From positions 1-12,669 of the forward strand of contig CAISSD010000044.1 of assembly GCA_903887975.1 (NCBI GenBank): a DNA stretch of 12,669 nt, given 5' to 3'. The first letter of the stretch is position 1. Each line of letters opens with the position of its first letter. The DNA comes from an uncultured Legionellaceae bacterium (GTDB lineage: Bacteria > Pseudomonadota > Gammaproteobacteria > Legionellales > Legionellaceae). Of this stretch, positions 1-7,860 are shown one piece after another. The translations under genes and the position numbers were made by a program. The notes under the pieces are model-generated. The model did not search any database. It had not been told where the DNA came from and saw nothing but the letters and a program-made list of their open reading frames with translations.

Positions 1-219
1 TAAAACATCTTCCAAATGAGGTGTTTTTTCATCAACACCATCAAGAATTAAGGTAAATTGATACGAGTCACTCATGTTTATCCCCCTGATGTTTTCAAGC
101 ATACAACGCAAACGCCCCCAAGCATGGGCAGATTGCCCAGATGGATGATATCGCCATCCTTTTGATTCGGCATACTTTATAGCCAGCTCAATTTCTTTAT
201 TCGGATGTCTTGGTCTCAC
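1..219 (-). CDS. Partial toxin/antitoxin-like fused frame (HicA-like N-terminal half joined to a small partner protein)
   Basis: An open frame runs from a GTG at 219 off the left edge (73 codons visible). Its first 40 residues begin VRPRHPNKEIELAIKYAES and continue through KGWRY to AHAWGRLRC. This matches my memory of a family of small basic HicA-like proteins that begin M(V)RPRHPNKEIE and carry an HAWGR motif. From the internal ATG at 75 the same frame reads MSDSYQFTLILDGVDE, which resembles the start of the separate small protein usually encoded just after it. The region expected between them (a Cys-containing stretch, then a SIWSTP-like and an RR-V-C-like segment) is absent, so two genes seem joined in frame by an internal deletion. 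GGA at 228-226 lies six bases before the GTG. The family assignment is from memory and the toxin role is inference. The second half may still be translated alone from 75. Confidence 0.5.
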   Translation of the reverse strand, partial: MRPRHPNKEIELAIKYAESKGWRYHPSGQSAHAWGRLRCMLENIRGINMSDSYQFTLILDGVDEKTPHLEDVL

Positions 220-243
220 TATTAATCCATTATTTTTAAACTA

Positions 244-272
244 AGCTTAGCAAAAGTGTTGACATTAGTCAA
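244..272 (-). promoter_or_regulatory. Putative sigma70 promoter of the left-edge toxin/antitoxin-like frame
   Basis: On the minus strand a -35 box TTGACT (272-267) is followed by a 17-base spacer and TAAGCT (249-244). The spacer ends in TGC, giving an extended -10 (TGn). Transcription would start near 237, leaving a leader of about 18 bases before the GTG at 219. The -35 match is good and the -10 match is weak apart from the extension. Confidence 0.4.
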
Positions 273-274
273 CA
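257..274. promoter_or_regulatory. Perfect inverted repeat overlapping the -35 box, candidate operator
   Basis: TGTTGAC-ATTA-GTCAACA is a perfect 7-bp inverted repeat with a 4-base centre. It covers the -35 box of the promoter reading left. A second palindrome, CTAAGCTTAG, at 241-250 covers the -10 box. Neither arm is followed by a convincing T-run in either direction, so a repressor site (for example toxin-antitoxin autoregulation) fits better than a terminator. A transcription stop for the glycosyltransferase operon remains possible. Confidence 0.4.
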
Positions 275-333
275 AAAAAAATCATTCATCAATGCTGACG
301 CAGGTAATCTCTTGCGGAAAATGTTGTTTGTAT

Positions 334-1716
334 CTAGGACGCCACCAAATCCCGAAGACAATATTTAGGACACGTTTTATGCGTCTCAACACCTCGCTCT
401 CGCATGTACTCCATCAAACAATTCGCATTACCATCCTCCCAAGTCAAACCCGATGTAAGCGATTGCTGCGGATCTTTTGGATTTTTATGATGAATCAACA
501 GCATTTTATTGGGTCGTAGAGGTAATGCCATAAGCTCCATGGTGCTTAATCCGCCACTTCGAATGATTGCACAATCTGCTCGCGTTAAAATAGAGGCAAT
601 GGTTTCATCATCTTGATGCGCCAAAACCACAATAGAACATTGCTCCGCCCAACTTAAGAGCGACAACTGTGCTTCAAGTGCACGATTTTTTGTGACACCA
701 AAAATAAAAATATGCTCATATCCATGCCACAATAAAGGCTTTAAATAAGAAGCCGCAGCATCGCCACCCAAAGAACCAAGCATAATGACTGCAACTCGCG
801 AACCTTTTGAGATTGCGCGACTTTGCCAAACATCATTACTTTTGAAGCTTAAAACATGATGAGCATCAACATCACACAAAGACTGGAGCTTTTTGATGTT
901 CTTAAATCCAGGACGCACCATGGGATTTTGTTGGGGATGAATTTTTATGATGTTTAAATTCATCCAATCATCCAGTACCGAGTGTTGAATATCCAAAACA
1001 TACACATCCATCAACTGGCGTTGTTCGAACGTTAAACGCTGTAATGATGATGTGAAATGCGTGGCGCCTTGTGTTGGCAAATCCGTCAAATATTGTTGAA
1101 TGCGAATCGTTGCGTCAGAAAAAAGATTATACTGCATCACCGCATCACAAATCGCTCCCAAAGATTGAGGCTGTGTGGAGATAATCGAGGTAAAAGGTGC
1201 ACCAGTTGCAGCTTGCTTGGTTAACACCTGCAGCACTCTTGATTTAATAAAATAATAATGCAATGCATCGTTTTTGGCTTGTTGATTTACCGTTGAAATC
1301 AATGAATCAACATCATCATGTCGCTGTAAGCCATTATAAATTGCCGCCATTTCATAACCGAATGAATACAGATCCAACAACAAATCAAGATAATCGCGCT
1401 CTGGTGCATTTTGAGCGTTTTGGGTTAATTGCTGAATTTCTGCATGAAACGATTCATAACAAAGCCCAATAGGCGCCATATTGGGTAGCGATTTTAAATA
1501 CAAAAAGCTTTGCAACAAGGCCAAAACGGTATTGGAGTATCGTTTGTTGTATGATTGTGCTCGATGCTTCACAATCTCCGCACCTTGTGAGCGAAGATGG
1601 TGAATGATCCCTTTTGCTGCCGTGATGTGACCACCACCACCACTGGAAGCAATCACCAAAGGCCGATTGAGCATACGTGATACCGTATGATTGATGTTAA
1701 CTCCTTTATCGGCCAT
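334..1716 (-). CDS. MurG/MGD-synthase-like glycosyltransferase (GT-B fold)
   Basis: This 460-residue protein has a glycine-rich N-terminal motif, ASSGGGGHITAAKG (about residues 23-36), like the SxxGGGHxxAA loop of MurG and monogalactosyldiacylglycerol synthases. Near the C-terminus it has RSGGLSTMEL (about 386-395), in the place of the nucleotide-sugar-binding SGG-x-T-x-E segment of that superfamily, and then WEDGNA (about 426-431). A long, poorly conserved middle separates the halves. A UDP-sugar transferase acting on a lipid or other acceptor is the likely role; the substrate cannot be read. The gene starts 12 bases after rep stops, with only a weak GGGA before the ATG, so it is probably cotranscribed with fadE and rep. 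The last 13 residues (KTCPKYCLRD...) look unnatural, and a one-base shift in the A-run at 375-378 would give a different tail ending at 282. In a Dot/Icm-bearing lineage it could also be an effector, but no sequence evidence supports that. Confidence 0.6.
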   Translation of the reverse strand: MADKGVNINHTVSRMLNRPLVIASSGGGGHITAAKGIIHHLRSQGAEIVKHRAQSYNKRYSNTVLALLQSFLYLKSLPNMAPIGLCYESFHAEIQQLTQNAQNAPERDYLDLLLDLYSFGYEMAAIYNGLQRHDDVDSLISTVNQQAKNDALHYYFIKSRVLQVLTKQAATGAPFTSIISTQPQSLGAICDAVMQYNLFSDATIRIQQYLTDLPTQGATHFTSSLQRLTFEQRQLMDVYVLDIQHSVLDDWMNLNIIKIHPQQNPMVRPGFKNIKKLQSLCDVDAHHVLSFKSNDVWQSRAISKGSRVAVIMLGSLGGDAAASYLKPLLWHGYEHIFIFGVTKNRALEAQLSLLSWAEQCSIVVLAHQDDETIASILTRADCAIIRSGGLSTMELMALPLRPNKMLLIHHKNPKDPQQSLTSGLTWEDGNANCLMEYMRERGVETHKTCPKYCLRDLVAS

Positions 1717-1728
1717 TATCCCGTAGAC

Positions 1729-3726
1729 TTAAGACAATAATGCCTTTAAACCCGAAAGATGAGATGCTGCCAATGCTTTCGACGCGGCTTCATCACGAAC
1801 CCCACCTTTGCCTTGCCATATTAAATGCTCAGCAGGCAATTCATCCAAAAATCGACTGGGAACACAATCATAACGCTCACCAGCCCTTTTTCGCGTTTTT
1901 GCAAGCGTCAAACACAACCCTTTTTGTGCACGAGTAATCCCAACATAGGCCAGCCTTCGCTCTTCTTCAATGGCATCTTCTTCAATACTCACCCGATGGG
2001 GGAGCAACGTTTCTTCCATACCCACCAGATACACGTAAGGAAACTCCAAGCCTTTTGAAGCATGAAGCGTCATCAATTGAACTGCGTCATCATGATGTTC
2101 ATTTTTTTCCAAAACATCCATCAACATCAAATGATGCATGGCATCGCTTAATTGATTTGTTGATTTTTTTGCCACAATACGCTCAATCCACGCCAACAAA
2201 TCCCAAACATGCTCCATACGTTTTTGGGCACCAGCCGGCGTTTCTGACTGTTCATAAAGATAAGCTTCATAACCCATGTCGTCAATCATCTGACGCAAAA
2301 CCTGCATCAACGGCTCGGTTTTTAATCGAACTTGAAGACCATGAATCCATGTTTTAAATTGTTGTAAGGAGGTTCTGGCTGATTCACTTAATTGAGAACC
2401 AAGTGCCAAATGATCACAACACATCAATAAACTTTGTCCACGAGAGGTTGCATAAGTACTCAAGGCTTCGAGGCTCACCTCACCAACCCCACGTTTTGGT
2501 GTGGTGATGGCACGCAAAAATGCAGCATCATCAGCCTCATTACACAACAATTTAAGATAAGCCAGCACATCTTTAATCTCACTTCGTGCAAACCAGGATT
2601 GCCCGCCACTAATCTGATAGGTCAATCCAAAATGGCGTAATACTTTTTCAAATACACGTGCCTGATGATTACCACGATATAAAATTGCATAATGACTAAG
2701 CGAGCTGGCATGTCGAATTTTATGACTCATGATGTCCATAATCACTTGCTCAGCTTCATCCAAATCATCTTGACAAATCTTTACCCGAATCATGTCACCA
2801 GGACCAAAATCACTCCACAATTTTTTTTCAATCAAATGTGCATTGTTGGCAATCAAATGATTGGCAATGTGTAATATGCGACCAGAAGAGCGATAATTTT
2901 GTTCCAATTTAATGATTTTTAATTGAGGAAAATCCTGTTTTAATTGCAGCAAATTTTCAGGCCTAGCACCGCGCCAAGCATAAATCGATTGATCATCATC
3001 ACCCACCACCATCAATGATGCACGCTCGCCAACCAAAGACTGAACCATCGCATACTGTGAGGTATTTGAATCTTGATATTCATCAACCAACAAATACCGA
3101 ACACGTTGTTGCCAATACAACAACGCCTCAGGCGATTCACGCATGAGCGCAACCGGCAATCGAATCAAATCGTCAAAATCAACCGCATGATGCGTGTTTA
3201 ATATTTTTTGATACCGTGGATACCAATAAAGGGCATCCATCATGATGGCGTCGGATTGATTTTCGGATAAAACAACCGAGTCGGGCGCACGCAACTCATT
3301 TTTCCAACGAGAAATTTGGCTTTGAATGCGTCCAACATAATCTTTATCTTGTGCTTTTGCAGCTGGCATCAAATCTTTTAACAACGATCGGGTATCTTCA
3401 GCATCGACAATTGAAAAACCAGGCTTCAATCCACACTGCTTGGCTTCGCGCTTTAACATGGTTAAGCCCAAGGTATGAAACGTTGACACCATCAAGCCCC
3501 GACGATGCGTCGCCGGTAATGTGTTTATCATACGCTGTTTCATCTCATTTGCAGCTTTATTGGTAAATGTTAAAGCCACAATATGACGTGCCGAGTACCC
3601 ACAATGTTGAATTAAATGTGCTATTTTTTGCGTGATGACGCGGGTTTTTCCACTACCCGCACCAGCCAAAACCAACAATGGCCCATCAGTATAATGCACT
3701 GCAGCTTGTTGTTGGGGATTTAACAT
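1729..3726 (-). CDS. rep: ATP-dependent DNA helicase Rep
   Basis: This is a superfamily 1A 3'-5' helicase of 665 residues, close to the roughly 673 of E. coli Rep. Counted from the chosen ATG, the motifs appear in order: Walker A AGAGSGKT (about 21-28), motif Ia ALTFTNKAA, Walker B VDEYQDSN (about 214-221), motif III GDDDQSIYAWRGA (about 242-254), QNYRSS (about 276-281), HASKGLEFPYV and LAYVGITRAQ in the C-terminal third. Rep moves ahead of or with the replisome, removes bound proteins and helps restart stalled forks. The DEYQDSN, HASKGLEFPYV and LLPH patterns fit Rep better than UvrD or PcrA. I chose the ATG at 3726 (MLNPQQQAAV) over a TTG six bases upstream because GGA lies six bases before it and family members begin in that register. 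The gene begins 10 bases after the fadE stop. Confidence 0.95.
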   Translation of the reverse strand: MLNPQQQAAVHYTDGPLLVLAGAGSGKTRVITQKIAHLIQHCGYSARHIVALTFTNKAANEMKQRMINTLPATHRRGLMVSTFHTLGLTMLKREAKQCGLKPGFSIVDAEDTRSLLKDLMPAAKAQDKDYVGRIQSQISRWKNELRAPDSVVLSENQSDAIMMDALYWYPRYQKILNTHHAVDFDDLIRLPVALMRESPEALLYWQQRVRYLLVDEYQDSNTSQYAMVQSLVGERASLMVVGDDDQSIYAWRGARPENLLQLKQDFPQLKIIKLEQNYRSSGRILHIANHLIANNAHLIEKKLWSDFGPGDMIRVKICQDDLDEAEQVIMDIMSHKIRHASSLSHYAILYRGNHQARVFEKVLRHFGLTYQISGGQSWFARSEIKDVLAYLKLLCNEADDAAFLRAITTPKRGVGEVSLEALSTYATSRGQSLLMCCDHLALGSQLSESARTSLQQFKTWIHGLQVRLKTEPLMQVLRQMIDDMGYEAYLYEQSETPAGAQKRMEHVWDLLAWIERIVAKKSTNQLSDAMHHLMLMDVLEKNEHHDDAVQLMTLHASKGLEFPYVYLVGMEETLLPHRVSIEEDAIEEERRLAYVGITRAQKGLCLTLAKTRKRAGERYDCVPSRFLDELPAEHLIWQGKGGVRDEAASKALAASHLSGLKALLS

Positions 3727-3736
3727 CGACAATCCA

Positions 3737-6169
3737 TCAACACGGATTAAACGGAGTTTTCATTTTATCAATCACTGAAGTGGTTAAATCATCCATTTTA
3801 AACTCATCCACTTGTATGGCGTCCCAACGAGCTTTCTCAATGGCCAATAAAATAAATTGTTCCTCTTGAGTGATGATGCCTTCTTTGACTTTTTCATCCA
3901 AAACGGTTTGAATATCATTCCAATTATATCGCTTTAGTTCTTGTACTTTTTTATAAAGATCTCGATGTTGAATCAACAATTGAAACGCATGCTCCATGCG
4001 ATCCAATGGTTCTGTGGGGTCACCGCTCAAATAAATTGCACCACACACGCGATTGCGAAATTCATTATGATTCATCATTTGACGTGCCAATTGGTTGTCC
4101 AATCGATCGCTTGGATAGCGCATGCTTTGTCCCCAAGGAAACACCAACACGCGCACCAACCAACCCACACCCGGAATGGGGAAATTATGACATAAATCCA
4201 ACATGGCTTTTTGCGCATGATAAAAGCAATACGATAATGCCCATTGTGCATGATATTTTGGCTCATCGCTTTCCCCTTGTGATTGGGCAAACCGAAGCAC
4301 CGCCATGGCCAAATACAAATAAGACAATCCATCGGCAAGACGCGCGGATAGTCGTTCTTTGCGCTTTAAACTGCCACCCAAAACAATCAACATCAAATCC
4401 GAAATCCACGCCAAGGCATGACTTAAGCGTGTTAATTTTTGATACGAACGCTTCAAGGAGTGCTTGGGCACACGAATCAATCGGCCACCAGTCCATGCTG
4501 AGACAATTGATTTAGCGAAATTTTGCATAAAATATTGAATGTGTTGCCACAAAAGCTCATGAAATCGCTTGGCGTCACCTTTGGATACCGCATAAAACTC
4601 TTCCCGAACAAAAGGATGACATGCCATCGAACCTTGACCAAAAATCAGCAAATTACGCGTCATGATGTTCGCACCCTCCACCGTGATGGAAATCGGTAAA
4701 GAATGATAATAAGGACTCAAATAATTTCTAGGCCCCTCAACAACTGCACGCCCACCATGAACATCCATGGCCGAATTAATCACAACACGTGCAAGTTCGG
4801 TATTAAAATATTTGGTGATTGCCGAGACAACCGATGGTTTTTTACCCGCATCAACCGCCGCCAAGGTCAATATTCGTGTGGCTTCAACCAAATAATTAAG
4901 CCCCGCAATTTCAGCAAGTTTTTCTTCAACACCTTCAAATTGGCCAATTTCTACATTAAATTGACGACGAATACGCGAATAAGCACCCGTTGCAACATAA
5001 GCAACATGTGACGAAGCAACACCCAATGCCGGCAAAGAAATAGAGCGCCCAATCGACAAACACTCCACCAACATTCGCCAACCCGTTCCCGCGTTGGCTT
5101 GACCACCAATAATGCAATCGATGGGTAAAAACAAGTCGTCCCCACGAATCGTTCCATTCATAAAACATTGATCCGCCGGTAAGTGTCGATGACCAATTTC
5201 AAGATTTTTAGTGTTTCTGGGCATTAAAACACACGTAATCCCTTCTTGACCAACACCCTTCAACAGTCCATTGGGATCTTTCAATTGCACCGCAACACCA
5301 ATTAAGGTGGCAACGGGTGCCAATGTTATCCAACGCTTGTTCATGCTGATTTTTAAACCCAAAACCATTTTTCCATCGACTTTTTGCTCCATCACAATGG
5401 CTTCGGATTGAATCGATGTGGCATCACTTCCAGCGCCTGGTTCAGTCAATGCAAAACAGGGAATTTCCAAGCCTTTGGCCAAGCGTGGTAAATAATAATC
5501 TTTTTGTGCTGTTGTGCCATAGTGATACAAAAGCTCTCCTGGCCCTAATGAATTCGGCACCATGACGGTGACGGCAGCAACACCTGAACGAGAAGATATT
5601 TTCATGACAATTTCAGAATGCGCTCTGGCCGAAAACCCTTTGCCACCATATTGTTTGGCAATCACCAAGCCCAAAAAGCCTTTGTCTTTTAAAAACTTCC
5701 AAACCGGTTTTGGTAAATCATGCGCGGTTTTAATCTCCCACTCATGCAACATGGCGCACAATTGTTCGGTTTCATTTTGTAAAAAATCTTGCTCTTCCTG
5801 AGTCAGTTTCGAATCAACTTTTTCAAGACCAGCCCAATCGGGTGTTCCACGAAAAATAGAGGCTTCAAACCACGTATCACCAGCGTTTAAGGCCTCTTCT
5901 TCGGTTGTGGATAGTTTGGGCATCGAGGTTTTGGCACGTAAAAACAATAGCCGGCTTAAAAAACCACGTACCACATCAACATGATTCAGTACCACAATAA
6001 AAGAAAGTACAGACCACCCCAACCAACCCAATGCACTCGGCCAGCCGAACAAGATTGCATGAACAACAAAATACACCACCGTTCCAACATCCCATACAAT
6101 AGCCGGCAAAGCCCTGTAAAGAACAATCAGTGTAAACACCACATAAAGCAACAACAAAGCCAGTCCCAT
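3737..6169 (-). CDS. fadE: Acyl-CoA dehydrogenase FadE
   Basis: FadE catalyses the first, FAD-dependent step of fatty-acid beta-oxidation, making trans-2-enoyl-CoA from acyl-CoA. At 810 residues it matches the long bacterial type (E. coli about 814). Two or three hydrophobic segments at the N-terminus (about 1-62) suggest membrane association. The dehydrogenase core follows, with TEPGAGSD (about 242-249) for FAD/substrate binding and SITVEGANIMTR near 495-505, whose Glu is the likely catalytic base. Residues from about 520 to the end form the extra C-terminal domain of this family (DUF1974). The ATG at 6169 has an ideal AAGGA six bases upstream, whereas the TTG at 6175 sits directly on that Shine-Dalgarno sequence. 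The gene follows epmB by 44 bases and precedes rep by 10, so all are probably one transcript. No key residue appears lost. Confidence 0.95.
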   Translation of the reverse strand: MGLALLLLYVVFTLIVLYRALPAIVWDVGTVVYFVVHAILFGWPSALGWLGWSVLSFIVVLNHVDVVRGFLSRLLFLRAKTSMPKLSTTEEEALNAGDTWFEASIFRGTPDWAGLEKVDSKLTQEEQDFLQNETEQLCAMLHEWEIKTAHDLPKPVWKFLKDKGFLGLVIAKQYGGKGFSARAHSEIVMKISSRSGVAAVTVMVPNSLGPGELLYHYGTTAQKDYYLPRLAKGLEIPCFALTEPGAGSDATSIQSEAIVMEQKVDGKMVLGLKISMNKRWITLAPVATLIGVAVQLKDPNGLLKGVGQEGITCVLMPRNTKNLEIGHRHLPADQCFMNGTIRGDDLFLPIDCIIGGQANAGTGWRMLVECLSIGRSISLPALGVASSHVAYVATGAYSRIRRQFNVEIGQFEGVEEKLAEIAGLNYLVEATRILTLAAVDAGKKPSVVSAITKYFNTELARVVINSAMDVHGGRAVVEGPRNYLSPYYHSLPISITVEGANIMTRNLLIFGQGSMACHPFVREEFYAVSKGDAKRFHELLWQHIQYFMQNFAKSIVSAWTGGRLIRVPKHSLKRSYQKLTRLSHALAWISDLMLIVLGGSLKRKERLSARLADGLSYLYLAMAVLRFAQSQGESDEPKYHAQWALSYCFYHAQKAMLDLCHNFPIPGVGWLVRVLVFPWGQSMRYPSDRLDNQLARQMMNHNEFRNRVCGAIYLSGDPTEPLDRMEHAFQLLIQHRDLYKKVQELKRYNWNDIQTVLDEKVKEGIITQEEQFILLAIEKARWDAIQVDEFKMDDLTTSVIDKMKTPFNPC

Positions 6170-6213
6170 AATCAATCCTTGAGGTCTACAAAATGATTAT
6201 CTTACGCTGTTTA

Positions 6214-7212
6214 TCAAGAAAGACAATCACCCAAAATCAAAGTTTTGTGTTTTTTACCCGCTTCTTCGCGAGCCAGTCGTGGAACAAGATAACCTGGTAA
6301 CAAACCTTGTAATTGCGCAAAAATAATTTTTGCCTCTTCCTCCAAGACTTCAAAATGTGAAGCGCCCTGAACTTTATCCAAAAGATGCAGATAATACGGC
6401 AATACCCCGGAGGCGAATAGACGCTGGCTTAACGTCATCAAGACCGTTGCATCATCATTAACACCGCGCAACAAAACCGATTGATTCAGCAATACAAATC
6501 CTGCTTGGCTTAATTTTTTTAAAGAAGCCACAACCCCTTCATCCAATTCATGTGGATGATTAACATGCAACACCATCACTTTTTGCGGCTTAATAGACGC
6601 CATCAATTGCAGGAAATCTTCGCTAATTCGCTCTGGCAAAACCACAGGTACTCGTGTATGAAAACGAATGGTTTGAACATGGGGTATGTTTTGAAGATCC
6701 ATCAATAAATCAGACAACATGGTGTCACTGGCAAGCAGTGGATCACCCCCACTTAAAATCACCTCATGAATCTCAGTATTCGACGCAATATAATCCATCA
6801 CAGGCTTCCAGCCTACACGACCAGGATTATTGTCTTCATAAGGAAAATGTCTTCGAAAACAATACCGGCAATGCACTGCACAAGCCCCGGTTAAGACCAG
6901 CAAGACACGACCAAAATATTTATGGATTAAGCCACTCATGGGGTTTTTTACGCGTTCCTCTAAAGGATCTGGCACATAATCAGCGTGCGGCGTTAACTCT
7001 TTAGCACTCGCCAAAACCTGTAACAAAAGCGGATCGTTGGGGTTTTGGGGTTGCATGCGGGCAACAAAACCACGTGGGACACGGGTTTTAAATTGAATCT
7101 CCGCATCACTTGATGCCCCATCATGCGGTAGCTCTAAATGACACAATAATTCCCGGGATGAACCAAAACCCTGTGCCAAAATTTTCTGCCAAGAAGCAAT
7201 TGTATCTCGCAT
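6214..7212 (-). CDS. epmB: EF-P beta-lysylation protein EpmB (lysine 2,3-aminomutase, radical SAM)
   Basis: EpmB converts L-alpha-lysine to (R)-beta-lysine, which EpmA then attaches to EF-P. The 332 residues (E. coli about 342) contain the radical-SAM cluster motif CAVHCRYC (Cys111, Cys115, Cys118), the SAM-binding SGGDPL (about 154-159), HTRVPVVLPERI, and YLHLLDKVQGASHFEV further on. A C-terminal KHKT (Lys about 323) lies where the PLP-binding lysine of this subfamily is expected, which I infer by position only. The short C-terminus, without the long zinc-binding tail of clostridial KamA, favours EpmB. The gene sits back to back with efp, the usual gammaproteobacterial arrangement. No epmA is in the window. 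The Shine-Dalgarno sequence is weak (TTGAG), but the ATG at 7212 is the only good start. Confidence 0.93.
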   Translation of the reverse strand: MRDTIASWQKILAQGFGSSRELLCHLELPHDGASSDAEIQFKTRVPRGFVARMQPQNPNDPLLLQVLASAKELTPHADYVPDPLEERVKNPMSGLIHKYFGRVLLVLTGACAVHCRYCFRRHFPYEDNNPGRVGWKPVMDYIASNTEIHEVILSGGDPLLASDTMLSDLLMDLQNIPHVQTIRFHTRVPVVLPERISEDFLQLMASIKPQKVMVLHVNHPHELDEGVVASLKKLSQAGFVLLNQSVLLRGVNDDATVLMTLSQRLFASGVLPYYLHLLDKVQGASHFEVLEEEAKIIFAQLQGLLPGYLVPRLAREEAGKKHKTLILGDCLS

Positions 7213-7241
7213 TCAAACTCAATCATTGATAAACTAACGGC

Positions 7242-7270
7242 ACTTTATCGAACCATGTAAAAAATTGCAA
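7242..7270 (-). promoter_or_regulatory. epmB: Putative sigma70 promoter for epmB and the downstream fadE-rep-glycosyltransferase genes
   Basis: In the 72-base gap between epmB and efp the minus strand carries TTGCAA (7270-7265), exactly 17 bases, then TAAAGT (7247-7242). Each box matches consensus at four of six positions. Transcription would begin near 7235, about 22 bases before the epmB ATG. I found no comparably good promoter facing efp. Confidence 0.4.
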
Positions 7271-7284
7271 CAATTGGAGCATGA

Positions 7285-7854
7285 ATGGCAAACTATGGCA
7301 TGAATGATTTAAAAAACGGGTTGAAGGTCATTGTTGATGATGCACCATGCAATATTGTTGATTGTGAATTTGTCAAACCAGGTAAAGGGCAAGCATTCAC
7401 ACGCATCAAAATACGTAACTTAAAAACAGGACGCGTGGTTGAGCGCACCCTAAAATCCAACGACAGTTTGGCTTCTGCCGATGTTGTTGAAGTGGAAATG
7501 CAATACCTCTACAACGATGGCGTACAATGGCACTTTATGGCGCCTGAAACGTTTGAACAATACGCCATTGATCCCGCCGCCATTGAAGAGGCACGCCTTT
7601 GGATCAAAGAACAAGACGTTTGTGTGGTCACACTGTGGAACAACGAACCCATCCAAGTGCTTCCCCCCATCTTTGTGGTTTTGGCGATCACCGAAACTGA
7701 TCCTGGTGTGCGTGGCGATACTTCAGGTGGCGGCGGCAAACCAGCCACACTTGAAACCGGAGCTGTGGTTCGTGTGCCTTTGTTTGTGCAAACCGGTGAA
7801 TTGATTAAAGTCGATACCCGAAAAGCAGAATATGTTTCACGGGCGAAGGAGTAA
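7285..7854 (+). CDS. efp: Elongation factor P
   Basis: EF-P binds ribosomes stalled on polyproline and speeds peptide bond formation. The 189 residues match E. coli EF-P (188) nearly end to end: an N-terminal KOW-like domain with EFVKPGKGQAF, a central OB domain (YLYNDGVQWHFM) and a C-terminal OB domain with TDPGVRGDTSGGGGKPATL and VPLFVQTGELIKVDTR. Lys34 at the tip of the KPGKG loop is the residue beta-lysylated by EpmB/EpmA, so the modification seems active here, in line with the adjacent epmB. GGAG at 7276-7279 lies five bases before the ATG; an ATG at 7281 in another frame opens only eight codons. The gene converges on pssA with a six-base gap, and a strong hairpin with a T-run follows at 7888-7910. 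Confidence 0.97.
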   Translation: MANYGMNDLKNGLKVIVDDAPCNIVDCEFVKPGKGQAFTRIKIRNLKTGRVVERTLKSNDSLASADVVEVEMQYLYNDGVQWHFMAPETFEQYAIDPAAIEEARLWIKEQDVCVVTLWNNEPIQVLPPIFVVLAITETDPGVRGDTSGGGGKPATLETGAVVRVPLFVQTGELIKVDTRKAEYVSRAKE

Positions 7855-7860
7855 AAAGCT

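Noticed and set aside
256..519. Plus-strand open frame across the 3' end of the glycosyltransferase gene
   Set aside because: It is antisense to a clear gene, has no ribosome site or recognisable family, and its composition looks like a reverse-strand shadow. The overlapping minus-strand alternative tail is the more interesting reading.
4006..4515. 169-codon plus-strand open frame inside fadE
   Set aside because: It is fully antisense to the conserved C-terminal domain of FadE, rich in His, Pro and Thr as expected from reverse-strand translation, and matches no family I know.
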